A stretch of DNA of 64,000 bases from Amycolatopsis xylanica. Lineage in GTDB: Bacteria > Actinomycetota > Actinomycetes > Mycobacteriales > Pseudonocardiaceae. The stretch is from assembly GCF_900107045.1 (NCBI RefSeq), contig NZ_FNON01000002.1:124001-188000 (forward strand), written 5' to 3'. The notes below the pieces were generated by a model. It saw only the letters and a list, made by a program, of their open reading frames with translations. It was not told where the DNA came from and made no database searches. Below, piece by piece: positions 52,377 through 61,042 of this stretch (within the stretch, counting starts at the first letter, position 1; every line of letters starts with the position of its first letter). The translations under genes were made by a program, and so were the position numbers.

Positions 52377-52789
52377 TGGACCCCGTCGCCCAGGGGCGGG
52401 CGGAGTTCCGCGCCAGGCAGGAGGAGGCGCTCCGGCGTAACCCGGAGCGCCTGCTGGAAGCAGTGCTCTCGCAGGCGCGCCAGGTCACCGGGTCCGCGTC
52501 GTCGGCGGACGGCTCGGTCCAGGTGACCGTGGACTACCTCGGGATGCCGACACGGCTGGAGTCCGCACGCGACGCGGACGCCGGGGTGATCCTCCGCGCG
52601 GTCCAGCTGGCGGCGTCGCGGGCGCGCGACGAGGTGCGCGGGCTGTACACGCCGCTGGTCGAGGCGAAGATCATCGACGACTACCCGGGCCTGCTCCCCC
52701 AAGCTGCCAAGCCAGCCGAACCGGCCGCGGAGCCGGTCGTCGAAGAGGATGAACCCGCGGAGCCCGTGTTCAGGGAAGACGCCTGGTAG
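52376..52789 (+). CDS. YbaB/EbfC-like protein
   Basis: 137 residues; ATG overlaps the previous stop (TGATG). The core VTVDYLGMPTRLESARDADAGVILRAVQLAASRA resembles the beta-strand/helix of YbaB/EbfC nucleoid-associated proteins; the N-terminal helix is charged and the tail is Pro/Glu-rich. YbaB-like genes often accompany WXG100 genes in actinobacteria; their role there is unknown. It is the last of a three-gene coupled operon. Confidence 0.65.
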   Translation: MDPVAQGRAEFRARQEEALRRNPERLLEAVLSQARQVTGSASSADGSVQVTVDYLGMPTRLESARDADAGVILRAVQLAASRARDEVRGLYTPLVEAKIIDDYPGLLPQAAKPAEPAAEPVVEEDEPAEPVFREDAW

Positions 52790-52863
52790 CACCGCGCTGA
52801 CCTGCGGTTTTCGACGTTCACCCGAACAGGTGAGCGAAGATCGGACTGGAAATTGTCGGTGGT

Positions 52864-52879
52864 TCGAACTACTGTTCGA
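52864..52879 (+). promoter_or_regulatory. LexA/SOS box 1 (TCGAAC-N4-GTTCGA)
   Basis: TCGAACTACTGTTCGA is a perfect actinobacterial-type LexA palindrome, 37-52 bp before the DUF4253 ATG. A second box follows 25 bp downstream. Confidence 0.78.
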
Positions 52880-52888
52880 GGCATCTAG

Positions 52889-52904
52889 CCGAACACCAGT
52901 TCGA
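52889..52904 (+). promoter_or_regulatory. LexA/SOS box 2 (CGAAC-N4-GTTCG core)
   Basis: CCGAACACCAGTTCGA contains CGAAC-ACCA-GTTCG, deviating from box 1 only at the outermost 5' base. It ends 12 bp before the start codon, so two LexA dimers could bind side by side on the same face (25 bp between centres). Confidence 0.68.
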
Positions 52905-52915
52905 GGGGACCTCCC

Positions 52916-53671
52916 ATGACCATCGCTCCGTTCCGCCCGGTCACGCCGATCGTCCAGACCCTCCCGCCCGGCCACTGGCACGGCAGGCTGTGGGTCTCGG
53001 ACGAGCCGCTGACGCAGTCTTCGCGGTATCTGACGTGTGTCGCGGAGTACGACCGCACCGGTCTCTGGCCGGTGCTCATCCCGCGCGATCAGCGGTTCGC
53101 GGTCAACGGCGAGGACTGGATCGACGACCGCGGCAGGCTCGCGCCCGCCCAGCACAAGATCGGCCTGGTCGACCCGGCCGTCACGCTGGACCGCTGGTGG
53201 GACGCCTCCTGCTGCGACGGCGCCTGCCTGCGCCCCTTCGGCGCCAAGTTCCCCGGCCTCGCCCGCCGTCCCCAGCGCCGCGCCGACCCGCTCGCCGAGG
53301 CGGGCAACACCGGCTCGGTGCTCGCGGCCCACGCCGAGTACCGGCTGGGCCTGGTCCAGACCGAGCGCCCGGCCGACATCCCGGCGATACTCGGCTGGAC
53401 CGGCATGATCAAGTTCACCGACCAGGTCGCCGAGCTCTCCGGCGTGCTGCGCAGCTGGGAGGAGCGCTTCGGCGCGACCCTCATCTCGCTCGGCTTCGAC
53501 TCGCTGGAGCTCTCGGTGTCCGCGCCCCCGCGCAGTCAGGGCCGCGCGCTGACGGTCGCCGCCGAGCACCGCGCGTTCAGCCTGCCGACGTTCGCCGGGC
53601 AACCGGGCAACCTGCGTGAGTACGCGGCGGGTCTGGTGCACTCGCGGCACTGGAAGTTCTCCTGGGCCTGA
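52916..53671 (+). CDS. DUF4253 protein, probably SOS-regulated
   Basis: 251 residues from ATG 52916, with GAGGGG 8 nt upstream. The C-terminal 110 residues (ERPADIPAILGWTGMIKFTD, LRSWEERFGATLISLGFDSLELSVSAPP) match DUF4253, a domain of unknown function. The N-terminal half has a conserved SCCDGACLRPFG with three cysteines, and tryptophans. Two LexA-type boxes lie directly upstream, which makes this a candidate DNA-damage-response gene. DUF72 follows 48 nt later in the same direction. Confidence 0.78.
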   Translation: MTIAPFRPVTPIVQTLPPGHWHGRLWVSDEPLTQSSRYLTCVAEYDRTGLWPVLIPRDQRFAVNGEDWIDDRGRLAPAQHKIGLVDPAVTLDRWWDASCCDGACLRPFGAKFPGLARRPQRRADPLAEAGNTGSVLAAHAEYRLGLVQTERPADIPAILGWTGMIKFTDQVAELSGVLRSWEERFGATLISLGFDSLELSVSAPPRSQGRALTVAAEHRAFSLPTFAGQPGNLREYAAGLVHSRHWKFSWA

Positions 53672-53719
53672 GTTTCGGGCGTGGCCGGGGTGGCTACTCC
53701 GGCGGGGAGGAGGTGTCTC

Positions 53720-54544
53720 GTGATCCGTGTCGGGGTTTCGGGCTGGCTGTATCCGCCCTGGCGAGGCACCTTCTACCCCCAGGGTTTGCCGCACAAGGAA
53801 GAGCTGGCCTACTTGGCTCGGCAAGTGAGCACGGTCGAGATCAACGGGACGTTCTATTCACTGCAGCGGCCGACGTCCTTCCAGACATGGTTCGCCCAGA
53901 CGCCGGACGACTTCGTGTTCGCGGTGAAAGGCCCGCGCTTCATCACCCACATGAAGCAACTCCGCGACGTCGAAACCCCCTTGGCGAACTTCTTCGCGTC
54001 CGGTGTGCTGGCGCTCAAGCACAAGCTGGGCCCGGTGCTCTGGCAGCTCCCGCCCCGCCTGCGCTTCGACCCCGAACGGCTCACGGAGTTCTTCGAGCTG
54101 CTGCCCCGCACCACGCGCGCCGCGGCCGCGTTGGCCAAGCACCACAACGAAAAGCTCAAGACCGACCCCTGGCTGAAACCCGGCCCGAACCGCCGCATCC
54201 GGCACGCACTGGAGGTCCGCCACCCGAGCTTCGAGTCGGCCGAGTGCGTGGCCCTGCTGCGCGAGCACGACGTCGCGCTGGTCTTCGCGGACACGGCGGG
54301 CAAGTTCCCCAACCCGCGCGAAGACACGGCGGACTTCTTCTACTTCCGCCTGCACGGCGACCAGGAGCTCTACGCGAGCGGCTACAGCGACAAGGCACTC
54401 GACGACTGGGCGGCCACGATCCAAGCCCGCCGCGGCAAGGACATCTACGTCTACTTCGACAACGACATGAAGGTCAAAGCGCCCGGCGACGCCCGCGCAC
54501 TCGCCACCAAACTCGGGTCGAGCGCACAAACGCCACGTCCGTAA
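53720..54544 (+). CDS. DUF72 (YecE-like) TIM-barrel protein
   Basis: 274 residues from GTG 53720, with GGAGGAGG upstream. DUF72 hallmarks: VGVSGWLYPPWRGTFYP, VEINGTFYSL, FAVKGPRFITH, LWQLPPRLRFD, ALEVRHPSF and YFRLHGD. It is a TIM barrel of unknown reaction, sometimes associated with DNA repair and Fe-S contexts. It is probably expressed with the upstream DUF4253 gene behind the SOS boxes. Confidence 0.88.
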   Translation: MIRVGVSGWLYPPWRGTFYPQGLPHKEELAYLARQVSTVEINGTFYSLQRPTSFQTWFAQTPDDFVFAVKGPRFITHMKQLRDVETPLANFFASGVLALKHKLGPVLWQLPPRLRFDPERLTEFFELLPRTTRAAAALAKHHNEKLKTDPWLKPGPNRRIRHALEVRHPSFESAECVALLREHDVALVFADTAGKFPNPREDTADFFYFRLHGDQELYASGYSDKALDDWAATIQARRGKDIYVYFDNDMKVKAPGDARALATKLGSSAQTPRP

Positions 54545-54623
54545 CGCTGAACGTGACATAAGCCCCGTTCATTCCGCCCAGCCCGCTCACTTGAGACTGA
54601 CAGCGCTGGGCCGAGTTGATCTT

Positions 54624-54672
54624 CGCGAAACCCGAGTTTGGGCCATTGAATGGCCTGAACTCGGGTTTCGCG
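54624..54672. repeat. Third palindrome type, 49 bp
   Basis: Outer arms CGCGAAACCCGAGTT (54624-54638) and AACTCGGGTTTCGCG (54658-54672) are perfect, with a nested GGCCATT-G-AATGGCC. It sits downstream of the DUF72 stop and differs in sequence from the seven-copy family. Probable terminator; also likely to be a mobile short repeat. Confidence 0.65.
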
Positions 54673-54701
54673 CTTCCGTGAAGCGGGCCCCCGCCAAGGG
54701 G

Positions 54702-54731
54702 TCGTGAGTGTTCCGGCCGGAACACTCACGA
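54702..54731. repeat. Dispersed palindrome copy 6, short form
   Basis: Perfect 30 bp palindrome (arms 54702-54716 and 54717-54731, TCGTGAGTGTTCCGG / CCGGAACACTCACGA) without the GGTT(AG)AACC centre found in other copies. It lies 4 nt before the stop of the DJ-1/PfpI-family gene. It reads as a deletion derivative of the long form. Confidence 0.75.
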
Positions 54732-54735
54732 GGCC

Positions 54736-55302
54736 TTAGGCCGTCTGGCCCGCGTGCTTGCCTTCGGAGATCTCTTCGACGACCTTCGCGCAGAAGGCGG
54801 GGAGGTCGTCGGGCTTGCGGCTGGTGACGAAGCCGTTGTCGACGACCACTTCCTCGTCGACCCAGGTCGCGCCCGCGTTGGTCAGGTCCGTCTTCAGGCT
54901 CGGCCACGACGTCATGCGGCGGCCGCGGACCACGTCGGCCTCGATGAGCGTCCACGGCGCGTGGCAGATCGCGCCGACGGGCTTGCCCTGCGCGAAGAAC
55001 TGGCTGACGAACGAGACCGCTTCCGGCACCGTGCGCAGGTAGTCGGGGTTGGCGACGCCGCCCGGCAGGACGAGCGCGTCGTAGTCGTCGGCGGAAGCCT
55101 CGCGGACCACGCGGTCCACGGGGAAGGTGTCCGCCTTGTCCAAGTGGTTGAACGCCTGGATGGAACCGGCCTCCGTGGACACGAGTTCCGGGTGCCCGCC
55201 CGCGTCCTGTACCGCCTTCCAGGGTTCGGTGAGCTCGACCTGTTCGGTGCCCTCGGGGGCGACGACGAACGCCACCCTGCGACCGGTCAGTGTGTCAGGC
55301 AC
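54736..55302 (-). CDS. DJ-1/PfpI family protein (type 1 GATase-like)
   Basis: 188 residues from GTG 55302, with AAGGAG 10 nt upstream. Nucleophile elbow GAICHAP with the catalytic Cys, preceding YDALVLPGG motif and Glu in APEGTEQVE. PfpI/DJ-1/YhbO-type proteins act as proteases, glyoxalases or deglycases, often in stress. The stop is adjacent to palindrome copy 6. It lies 140 nt downstream of the AfsR-like gene in the same direction, separated by a terminator. Confidence 0.88.
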   Translation of the reverse strand: MPDTLTGRRVAFVVAPEGTEQVELTEPWKAVQDAGGHPELVSTEAGSIQAFNHLDKADTFPVDRVVREASADDYDALVLPGGVANPDYLRTVPEAVSFVSQFFAQGKPVGAICHAPWTLIEADVVRGRRMTSWPSLKTDLTNAGATWVDEEVVVDNGFVTSRKPDDLPAFCAKVVEEISEGKHAGQTA

Positions 55303-55416
55303 GACTATCCGCTCCTTCCTTCGGGATCGAAGGCAACGGATACCCGGGCTCGCGCGTGGTCCAAACATCAGTCAGCGGGCAGTGAGCGCCATCCTGTTGA
55401 GTGACACCGTCGGGGT

Positions 55417-55462
55417 GGCCTGCCCGCGCACTGTTCACTGGGGGTCAGTGCGCGGGCAGGCC
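55417..55462 (-). terminator. 17-bp perfect stem overlapping the AfsR-like stop
   Basis: Arms 55417-55433 and 55446-55462 (GGCCTGCCCGCGCACTG / complement) with a 12 nt loop. The right arm encodes the last codons of the regulator (GLPAH), so coding sequence forms half the terminator. Confidence 0.8.
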
Positions 55463-58264
55463 GAACGAACCGGCCAGCGCGGCGAGCTTGGCGCGCACGT
55501 CTTCGGCGTCTGGGTGGGAAAGCTCGGTCAGCACCCGTACCGCGCGCAGCCAGCAGTCCCGGGCGGACGCGCTGTCGCCGAGTCTCAGGTGGATGTCACC
55601 CAATTGGGCCAGCACGTCCGCGGCCTCGTACGACTCGCCGCGGCTGAAGAACATGTCGACCGCCTGCCGCATGCACCCGATGCCCTCGTCGGTGCGGCCC
55701 AGCCCGACCAGTGCCTTGCCGCGGCTGTGCAACGCGAACCGCTCGTCCTCGACGATGCCCGCACGGCGCCAGATGGCCAGCGCGCTGTCGGCGAGTTCCA
55801 GTGCTTTTTCGTGCTCGCCTCGTTCGGCGTTGATGTCGCCGAGTGCTTGCAGGACATCGGCTTCCAGGTTGACGAGGTTCAGCTCGCGGACGAGCCGCAG
55901 TGCCTCCAAGGCGTGGTCATACGCTCGTTCCTGATCACCGTTGTTACCGGCCGAGAGCGCCAAGTTGTACTGTGCACGCGCCTCGCCTTCGCGCGTGCCC
56001 AGCTCACGCTGGATCTCCAGGACCTGCTGCAGGTACCGCAGCGAGTCCGCGTGCTGCCGGGCGACACCGTGCGCGACGCCGAGTCCACTGAGGATCCCGG
56101 CCTCACCTGCCCGGTTCTTCGCCAGCCGCGCGGCACGCAGCGCGAGGTCGAAGACGGACCGCCACTCGTCGAGGCGCGCGCGGATGATGAACGCCGACTG
56201 CAGGACCCAGGCCAGCTGCCAGCAGCGCTCGTACCGTTCTTCCCTGAACGCGAAACTCACCGCCGCGACGAGGTTGGCCTCCTCCTCGTCGAACCAGTCG
56301 AGTGCCTGCTCGTGGCAGCCGAACTGCGAGCCGCCGTCCACGTCGCCGACCAGCCGGTAATGCCGTTCCGGCCGCAGGATCTTGGACGCGTTCAGCGCCG
56401 ACGACAGATACCAGTCCAGCAGCCGGTCGATCGCGGCCGCGCGCGTCGCCTCACAGTCGAAGCGCGAGGACAGCTCGGCCGCGTAGACGCGGATCAGGTC
56501 GTGGAACTGGTACCGCCCAGGCCTCGGCTGACCGAGCAGGTAGGCCGAGGCGAGCTTGCTGAGGCTGGTGCGCGCCGACGCGAGGCCCACGCCGGCGATC
56601 GCCGCGGCGGCCGGCGCGCTGAAGTCGGCGCCCGTCGGCAGGCTGAGCAGCCGGAGCAGGCGCGCGGCCTCCGCGTCGAGTGCCTGGTACGAGTGCGAGA
56701 ACACGGCGCGGATGTTGGTCTCGTCGCCGTCCGCGAGGTCGAACGAGCCGAGCCGGTCGTGCTCGGTGTCGAGTTCGTCGAGGAACTCGGCCAGCGGCAC
56801 TTCGGGGAACTGGTCCGCGCGCACCGCGAGGATGCGGATGGCCAGCGGGAGCCTGCCGCAGTAGTCGACGAAGCGTTCGGCCGCCGCGCAGTCCGCCTTG
56901 GTGCGCTCGACGCCGATGGTCGCGGCGAGCAGCGTGATCGCGTCCTGTTCGGCCAGCTCGTCGAGCGCGACGCGATGCGCGCTGTGCCGCGCGACCAGCG
57001 CGCGAAGCTGCCAGCGGCTGGTGACCAGCACCAGGCAGCCGGGGCCGGGCAGCAGCAGCCGGACCTGTTCGGTGCCAGCGGCGTTGTCGAGCAGGATCAG
57101 CAGCCGCCGCCCCGCGCTGTGCGTGCGCCAGAGCGACGCGCGGCCGTCGAGGTCGCTCGGGATCCGGTCGGCGGGCACGCCGAGCGAGGCGAGCATCGTC
57201 TCCAGCGCGGCGGCGGGCTCGACCGGGTCACCCGGTCCGTATCCACGCAGGTTGGCGTAGATCTGCCCGCCGGGAAAACGGTCCGCGACGTCGTGCGCGA
57301 AATGCACGGCGAGCGTGGTCTTCCCGATGCCGCCCATGCCCTCGATCGACGCGATCGGCGAGGACGCCGAGCCTTCCGAGGGCTGCTCCGGCACCAGCGC
57401 CCACAACGCCTTGAGGTCGGCCTCGCGCCCGGCGAACGCGCCGAGGTCCGCGGGCAGCTGGCGCGGGATCAGCGGCTCGGAGCCGAGCCGGTACGCGGCG
57501 CGGCCCGCGCTCGTCGCGACCCTCGCGCCCTCGTCGCCGGTGAGGATCGCCTGATGCGCGCGCTGCAGCGAGGCGCCGGGGTCTAGCCCGAGCTCCTCGG
57601 CGAGCACGGCGCTGATCCCGCGATAGACGGCGAGCGCCTCGGCTTGGCGCCCAGCCCGGTACAGCGCGATCATCAGCTGCTCGTGCAACCGTTCGCGGAG
57701 CGGGTTTTCCCTGGTCAGCTCGGTCAGTTCCGGGATGACCGTGACGTAGTCGCCGAGCGCGAGCATGGCCTCGGCCCATTGCTCACGCACGCGCAGCCGT
57801 TCCTCGGCGAGCTGCGCGATCTCATCCCGGTGCAGCGCGTCGGACTCCACATTGCTCATCGCCGGGCCACGCCACTGCGCGAGCGCGTCGGTGAACAGGC
57901 TCGCCGCCTGCCGCAGCTCGCCGTTGGCCGCCGCGCGCTTGCCGCGGGCCGCGAAGTCGCGGAACCGGGTGAGATCGAGCGCGCTTTCGTCCACTTCGAT
58001 CAGATAGCCGCCGCGTTCGGTGCGGATCGGCGCGAGCTCGCCGAGCGCGCGGCGCACGCGAAGGACGTACGTCTGCAACGCGCCCTTGGACCGGCGCCGG
58101 TCGTCGTCGTCCCACAGCCACCGGCTCAGCTCTTCGACCGAAACGACCTGGTTGGGGCGCAACAGAAGTCCGGCCAGCACGATCAGCGGCCTGCTGCCGC
58201 CGAGCGGAACGGGCCGACCGTCCGCCGTCACCTCGGCGGTGCCGAGCACACGGAACTGGAGCAC
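55445..58264 (-). CDS. SARP/AfsR-type regulator with NB-ARC and TPR repeats
   Basis: 939 residues from GTG 58264 (GTGGTGGTG run, exact start uncertain by 1-2 codons). An OmpR-like winged helix (1-95) is followed by the bacterial transcriptional activation domain (about 96-245), NB-ARC ATPase (about 275-555) with Walker A GMGGIGKTT (309-317) and RRLLILLDN, and C-terminal TPR-like repeats (about 680-930). It is the architecture of AfsR and related antibiotic-pathway regulators. No biosynthetic cluster is adjacent. It is divergent from menC across about 65 nt. Confidence 0.92.
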   Translation of the reverse strand: MLQFRVLGTAEVTADGRPVPLGGSRPLIVLAGLLLRPNQVVSVEELSRWLWDDDDRRRSKGALQTYVLRVRRALGELAPIRTERGGYLIEVDESALDLTRFRDFAARGKRAAANGELRQAASLFTDALAQWRGPAMSNVESDALHRDEIAQLAEERLRVREQWAEAMLALGDYVTVIPELTELTRENPLRERLHEQLMIALYRAGRQAEALAVYRGISAVLAEELGLDPGASLQRAHQAILTGDEGARVATSAGRAAYRLGSEPLIPRQLPADLGAFAGREADLKALWALVPEQPSEGSASSPIASIEGMGGIGKTTLAVHFAHDVADRFPGGQIYANLRGYGPGDPVEPAAALETMLASLGVPADRIPSDLDGRASLWRTHSAGRRLLILLDNAAGTEQVRLLLPGPGCLVLVTSRWQLRALVARHSAHRVALDELAEQDAITLLAATIGVERTKADCAAAERFVDYCGRLPLAIRILAVRADQFPEVPLAEFLDELDTEHDRLGSFDLADGDETNIRAVFSHSYQALDAEAARLLRLLSLPTGADFSAPAAAAIAGVGLASARTSLSKLASAYLLGQPRPGRYQFHDLIRVYAAELSSRFDCEATRAAAIDRLLDWYLSSALNASKILRPERHYRLVGDVDGGSQFGCHEQALDWFDEEEANLVAAVSFAFREERYERCWQLAWVLQSAFIIRARLDEWRSVFDLALRAARLAKNRAGEAGILSGLGVAHGVARQHADSLRYLQQVLEIQRELGTREGEARAQYNLALSAGNNGDQERAYDHALEALRLVRELNLVNLEADVLQALGDINAERGEHEKALELADSALAIWRRAGIVEDERFALHSRGKALVGLGRTDEGIGCMRQAVDMFFSRGESYEAADVLAQLGDIHLRLGDSASARDCWLRAVRVLTELSHPDAEDVRAKLAALAGSFGLPAH

Positions 58265-58329
58265 CACCACCTCATTCTGGCTCTTACCGGGCGAAACGGC
58301 ACGTGCTCGGCGTGGCAGTATCTCCCGTG

Positions 58330-59262
58330 ATGGATGTCTATTCGCTCCGCATGCGCACACGGTTCCGCGGCATCACCGTGCGTGAAGGCGTGCTGCTGCA
58401 CGGACCCGCGGGGTGGGGCGAGTTCTGCCCGTTCACCGAGTACGACGACGCCGAGTCCGCGCCGTGGCTGGCTTCGGCGGTCGAGGCCAGTGAGGTCGGC
58501 TGGCCGTCGCCGGTCCGCGACCGGATCGAGGTCAACACGACCGTCCCGGTCGTCTCGCCGGACGAGGCGTACCGCATGGTCGCGGCGTCGGGGTGCCGGA
58601 CGGCGAAGGTGAAGGTCGCGGATCCGCGCTCGTCCCTTGTGGACGACTGCGAGCGGGTGGCCGCGGTGCGCGACGCGCTCGGCCCGTCCGGCGCGATCAG
58701 GGTCGACGCGAACATGGCCTGGGAGGTCGACCCGGCGGTCGACGCGATCCGCGTGCTCGACAAGGCCGCGGACGGGCTCGAATACGTCGAGCAGCCCTGT
58801 GTTTCCATCGAAGAGCTCGCGGCCGTGCGGCGCCGGGTCGACGTGCGGATCGCCGCGGACGAGTCGATCCGCCGTGCCGAGGATCCGCTCAAGGTCGCCG
58901 TCGCCGGGGCGGCCGATATCGCGGTGCTGAAGGTGGCTCCGCTGGGCGGGGTGCGCCGGGCGCTGGAAGTCGCCGAAGCATGTGGACTGCCGTGCGTGGT
59001 TTCGTCCGCCGTCGAGACGAGTGTCGGGCTCGCGGCGGGGCTGGCGCTCGCCGGAGCGCTGCCGTCACTGGAGTTCGCTTGTGGACTCGGCACGATGTCG
59101 TTGCTGGAGAACGATGTCTGCTCGGCCTCATTGTCTCCTGTGGACGGTCAGCTGCCGGTGCCACGCAGCGCGCCGGAACCGGATCTTCGCGATCGGTTCC
59201 GGCCGGATGAAGACACCCTGACCAGGTGGGCAGCCCGCCTGGCCAGGGTGCGGTCTCGTTAG
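58330..59262 (+). CDS. menC: o-Succinylbenzoate synthase
   Basis: 310 residues from ATG 58330 (or GTG 58327). Enolase-superfamily MenC: catalytic Lys pair from TAKVKVAD and LKVAPLGGV, metal ligands RVDANMAW, YVEQP and IAADES, and the capping N-terminus. It makes o-succinylbenzoate in menaquinone synthesis, the main respiratory quinone route in actinobacteria. No other men gene is here. It is divergent from the AfsR-like gene and overlaps the convergent M23 gene's stop. Confidence 0.9.
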   Translation: MDVYSLRMRTRFRGITVREGVLLHGPAGWGEFCPFTEYDDAESAPWLASAVEASEVGWPSPVRDRIEVNTTVPVVSPDEAYRMVAASGCRTAKVKVADPRSSLVDDCERVAAVRDALGPSGAIRVDANMAWEVDPAVDAIRVLDKAADGLEYVEQPCVSIEELAAVRRRVDVRIAADESIRRAEDPLKVAVAGAADIAVLKVAPLGGVRRALEVAEACGLPCVVSSAVETSVGLAAGLALAGALPSLEFACGLGTMSLLENDVCSASLSPVDGQLPVPRSAPEPDLRDRFRPDEDTLTRWAARLARVRSR

Positions 59263-60164
59263 CCGCAGTGCTCGAAGCCGCTCTCGTAGGTCGAGGAACC
59301 CGCTGAGCCACCCCACTTCACGCACTTGTTGCCCGCCGGGGCGCTGACCGGACCGGCGTAGTACTCGAAGCTGCCGGTGTCGGCCTTACGTGCCGATCCT
59401 TGGACTTCGAGGAAGGCCGAAACCGCGCTGGCCGTGCCGACCGAGGCGCTCTTGATGGTGGTCACGCAGTTGTTGCCGTTGGCGGAGTTGTAGAGCAGGT
59501 ACGCGGTGCCCGCCGAGCCCAGCGCGGCCGAGTCGATGACCTTGTAGCCGTCACCGCAGACCTCGACGGCGTCGTACGGGTTGTTGTTGCCGCCGCCGCT
59601 GCACGTGTTCTTCGAGGTGACGTTGGCGTGCGGGTACGGGAAGGTGACGCCGTTGAAGACGGCCTTCTGCGTGTTGTTCGGGTACGCCTGGTCCGAGGTG
59701 CGGACCTCGAAGTGCAGGTGCGGCGAGATGTTGTTGCCGGGCTTGGAGGTGTTGCCGAGCTCGCCGATCTTCTGGCCCTGCGCGACCTGCTGGCCCACGC
59801 TCACCGAACGCGCGCGCAGGTGCGCGTAGTAGGTGGTCCAGCCACCACCGTGGTCGATCTTCACCAGGTTGCCGTAGCCGTTGGTCGAACCCTGGTGCGC
59901 GGAGATGACGACCTTGCCGGCGGCCGCGGCGACGACCGTGTCACCGAGGTCGGCGTCGGCGGTGCTGCCGCGGTTGAAGTCGAGTTCCCAGCCGACGTGC
60001 GCGCTGGAGTTGTCGTTGTTGCCGTTCCAGGTCTGGTTGCAGGGGAACGGCACCTGGAAGTTCGGGCGGGGACCGGCGGCGCCCGCCGGCGACGCGATCA
60101 CGGCCGCACTGGTCAACCCCATCGCCAGCGTGGCCACCGCGGTGATCCAGCGTCTGATTGCCAT
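59259..60164 (-). CDS. Secreted M23 peptidase with C-terminal extension
   Basis: 301 residues from ATG 60164 (upstream in-frame sequence is a shadow of the pheC gene). Signal peptide ends near ASPAGAA. The LytM/M23 domain (about 45-180) has HVGWELD, LVKIDHGGGWTTYYAHL and SPHLHFEV with the zinc ligands. The last 120 residues form a second domain with about four cysteines (VEVCGDG, NNCVTT, GNKCVKW, EHCG) of unknown role, possibly substrate binding. It should cleave peptidoglycan cross-bridges. Confidence 0.9.
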   Translation of the reverse strand: MAIRRWITAVATLAMGLTSAAVIASPAGAAGPRPNFQVPFPCNQTWNGNNDNSSAHVGWELDFNRGSTADADLGDTVVAAAAGKVVISAHQGSTNGYGNLVKIDHGGGWTTYYAHLRARSVSVGQQVAQGQKIGELGNTSKPGNNISPHLHFEVRTSDQAYPNNTQKAVFNGVTFPYPHANVTSKNTCSGGGNNNPYDAVEVCGDGYKVIDSAALGSAGTAYLLYNSANGNNCVTTIKSASVGTASAVSAFLEVQGSARKADTGSFEYYAGPVSAPAGNKCVKWGGSAGSSTYESGFEHCG

Positions 60165-60235
60165 CGGTATGTCCTCTCTCGACTGGTTGATCCGTACCGT
60201 GCCGGATGTCCGTACAAGCGAGATACAAATGACTT

Positions 60236-61042
60236 TCAGCCGAGCCAGGGCTTGCTGATGCGGGCGTAGGTGCCGTCGTTGAGCGCGAGATGCAGCCACT
60301 GGTCGACCCATTGCTGGAACACGACGTCGCCGCGTGGCAGCAGGTAGGCCTTCTCGGCGAAGGTGAACGGCTGGTCGGGATGGACCGCGCACAGCTCGGG
60401 ATGCTGCTTGGCCTGCCACCGGGTTTCGGTGGCGTCGGTGATCATCAAGTCGGCGTTGCCCTTGAGGATCTCCTCGAAGATGGTGTTGTTGTCGGGATGG
60501 CGGACGATGGTCGCGCGCTTGAGGTTGGCGTCGGCGAACTGCTCGTTGGTGCCGCCGGGGTTGACGATCGCGCGGACCCCTGGCTGGTCGATCTGCTCGA
60601 GCGTCTGGAACCTGGCGGCGTTTTCGCAGCGGGTGATCGGGGTCTTGCCGTCGCGGAGGTAGGGCTCGGAGAAGAAGGCGCGCTTGGCCCGGTCGAGCGT
60701 GATCGAGATGCCGCCCATGCCGAGGTCGCAGCGGCGGCCGAGATCGTCGAGCAGCGTCTTCCAGGTGGTCGGCACGAGGGTGAGCCGGACTTTGAGGCTG
60801 TTCGCGAGTTCCTTCGCCAGGTCGACGTCGATGCCGCTGTAGGCGCCGTTCGCGTCGCGGTAGGTGAATGGCCGGTAATCGCCCGTGGTGCAGACCTTCA
60901 CCTCGCCGCGGCGCAGGACCGTGTCGAGCCTGCTGCCGTCATGGCCGGTTTCAGTGGCGGCACTGGCGGTGCCGAAGCCCAGTACCGCCACTGAAATCAG
61001 CGCCGCCAGCTTGCCTGTCGTCGACTTGAGGGTGATCGCCAT
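60236..61042 (-). CDS. pheC: Exported cyclohexadienyl dehydratase (PheC-type)
   Basis: 268 residues from ATG 61042, which overlaps the upstream stop (TGATG). A signal peptide (LAALISVAVLGFGTASA) precedes a periplasmic-binding-protein fold. Long runs match P. aeruginosa PheC from memory: TTGDYRPFTYRD, YLRDGKTPIT, RFQTLEQIDQPGV, IVNPGGTNE, HPELCAVHP and FAEKAYLLPR. PheC converts prephenate or arogenate to phenylpyruvate or phenylalanine outside the cytoplasm, although a small-molecule binding role in this fold cannot be excluded. It is coupled to the nucleotidyltransferase gene; M23 follows 71 nt later. Confidence 0.85.
   Translation of the reverse strand: MAITLKSTTGKLAALISVAVLGFGTASAATETGHDGSRLDTVLRRGEVKVCTTGDYRPFTYRDANGAYSGIDVDLAKELANSLKVRLTLVPTTWKTLLDDLGRRCDLGMGGISITLDRAKRAFFSEPYLRDGKTPITRCENAARFQTLEQIDQPGVRAIVNPGGTNEQFADANLKRATIVRHPDNNTIFEEILKGNADLMITDATETRWQAKQHPELCAVHPDQPFTFAEKAYLLPRGDVVFQQWVDQWLHLALNDGTYARISKPWLG

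Noticed and set aside
52816..52827. GTTC-ACCC-GAAC near the SOS boxes
   Set aside because: The half-sites are in the reverse order to a LexA box (GAAC-N4-GTTC), so it is not counted as a third box.
55127..57586. 819-residue open frame on the plus strand
   Set aside because: Antisense to the AfsR-like gene, which has clear SARP, NB-ARC and TPR features.
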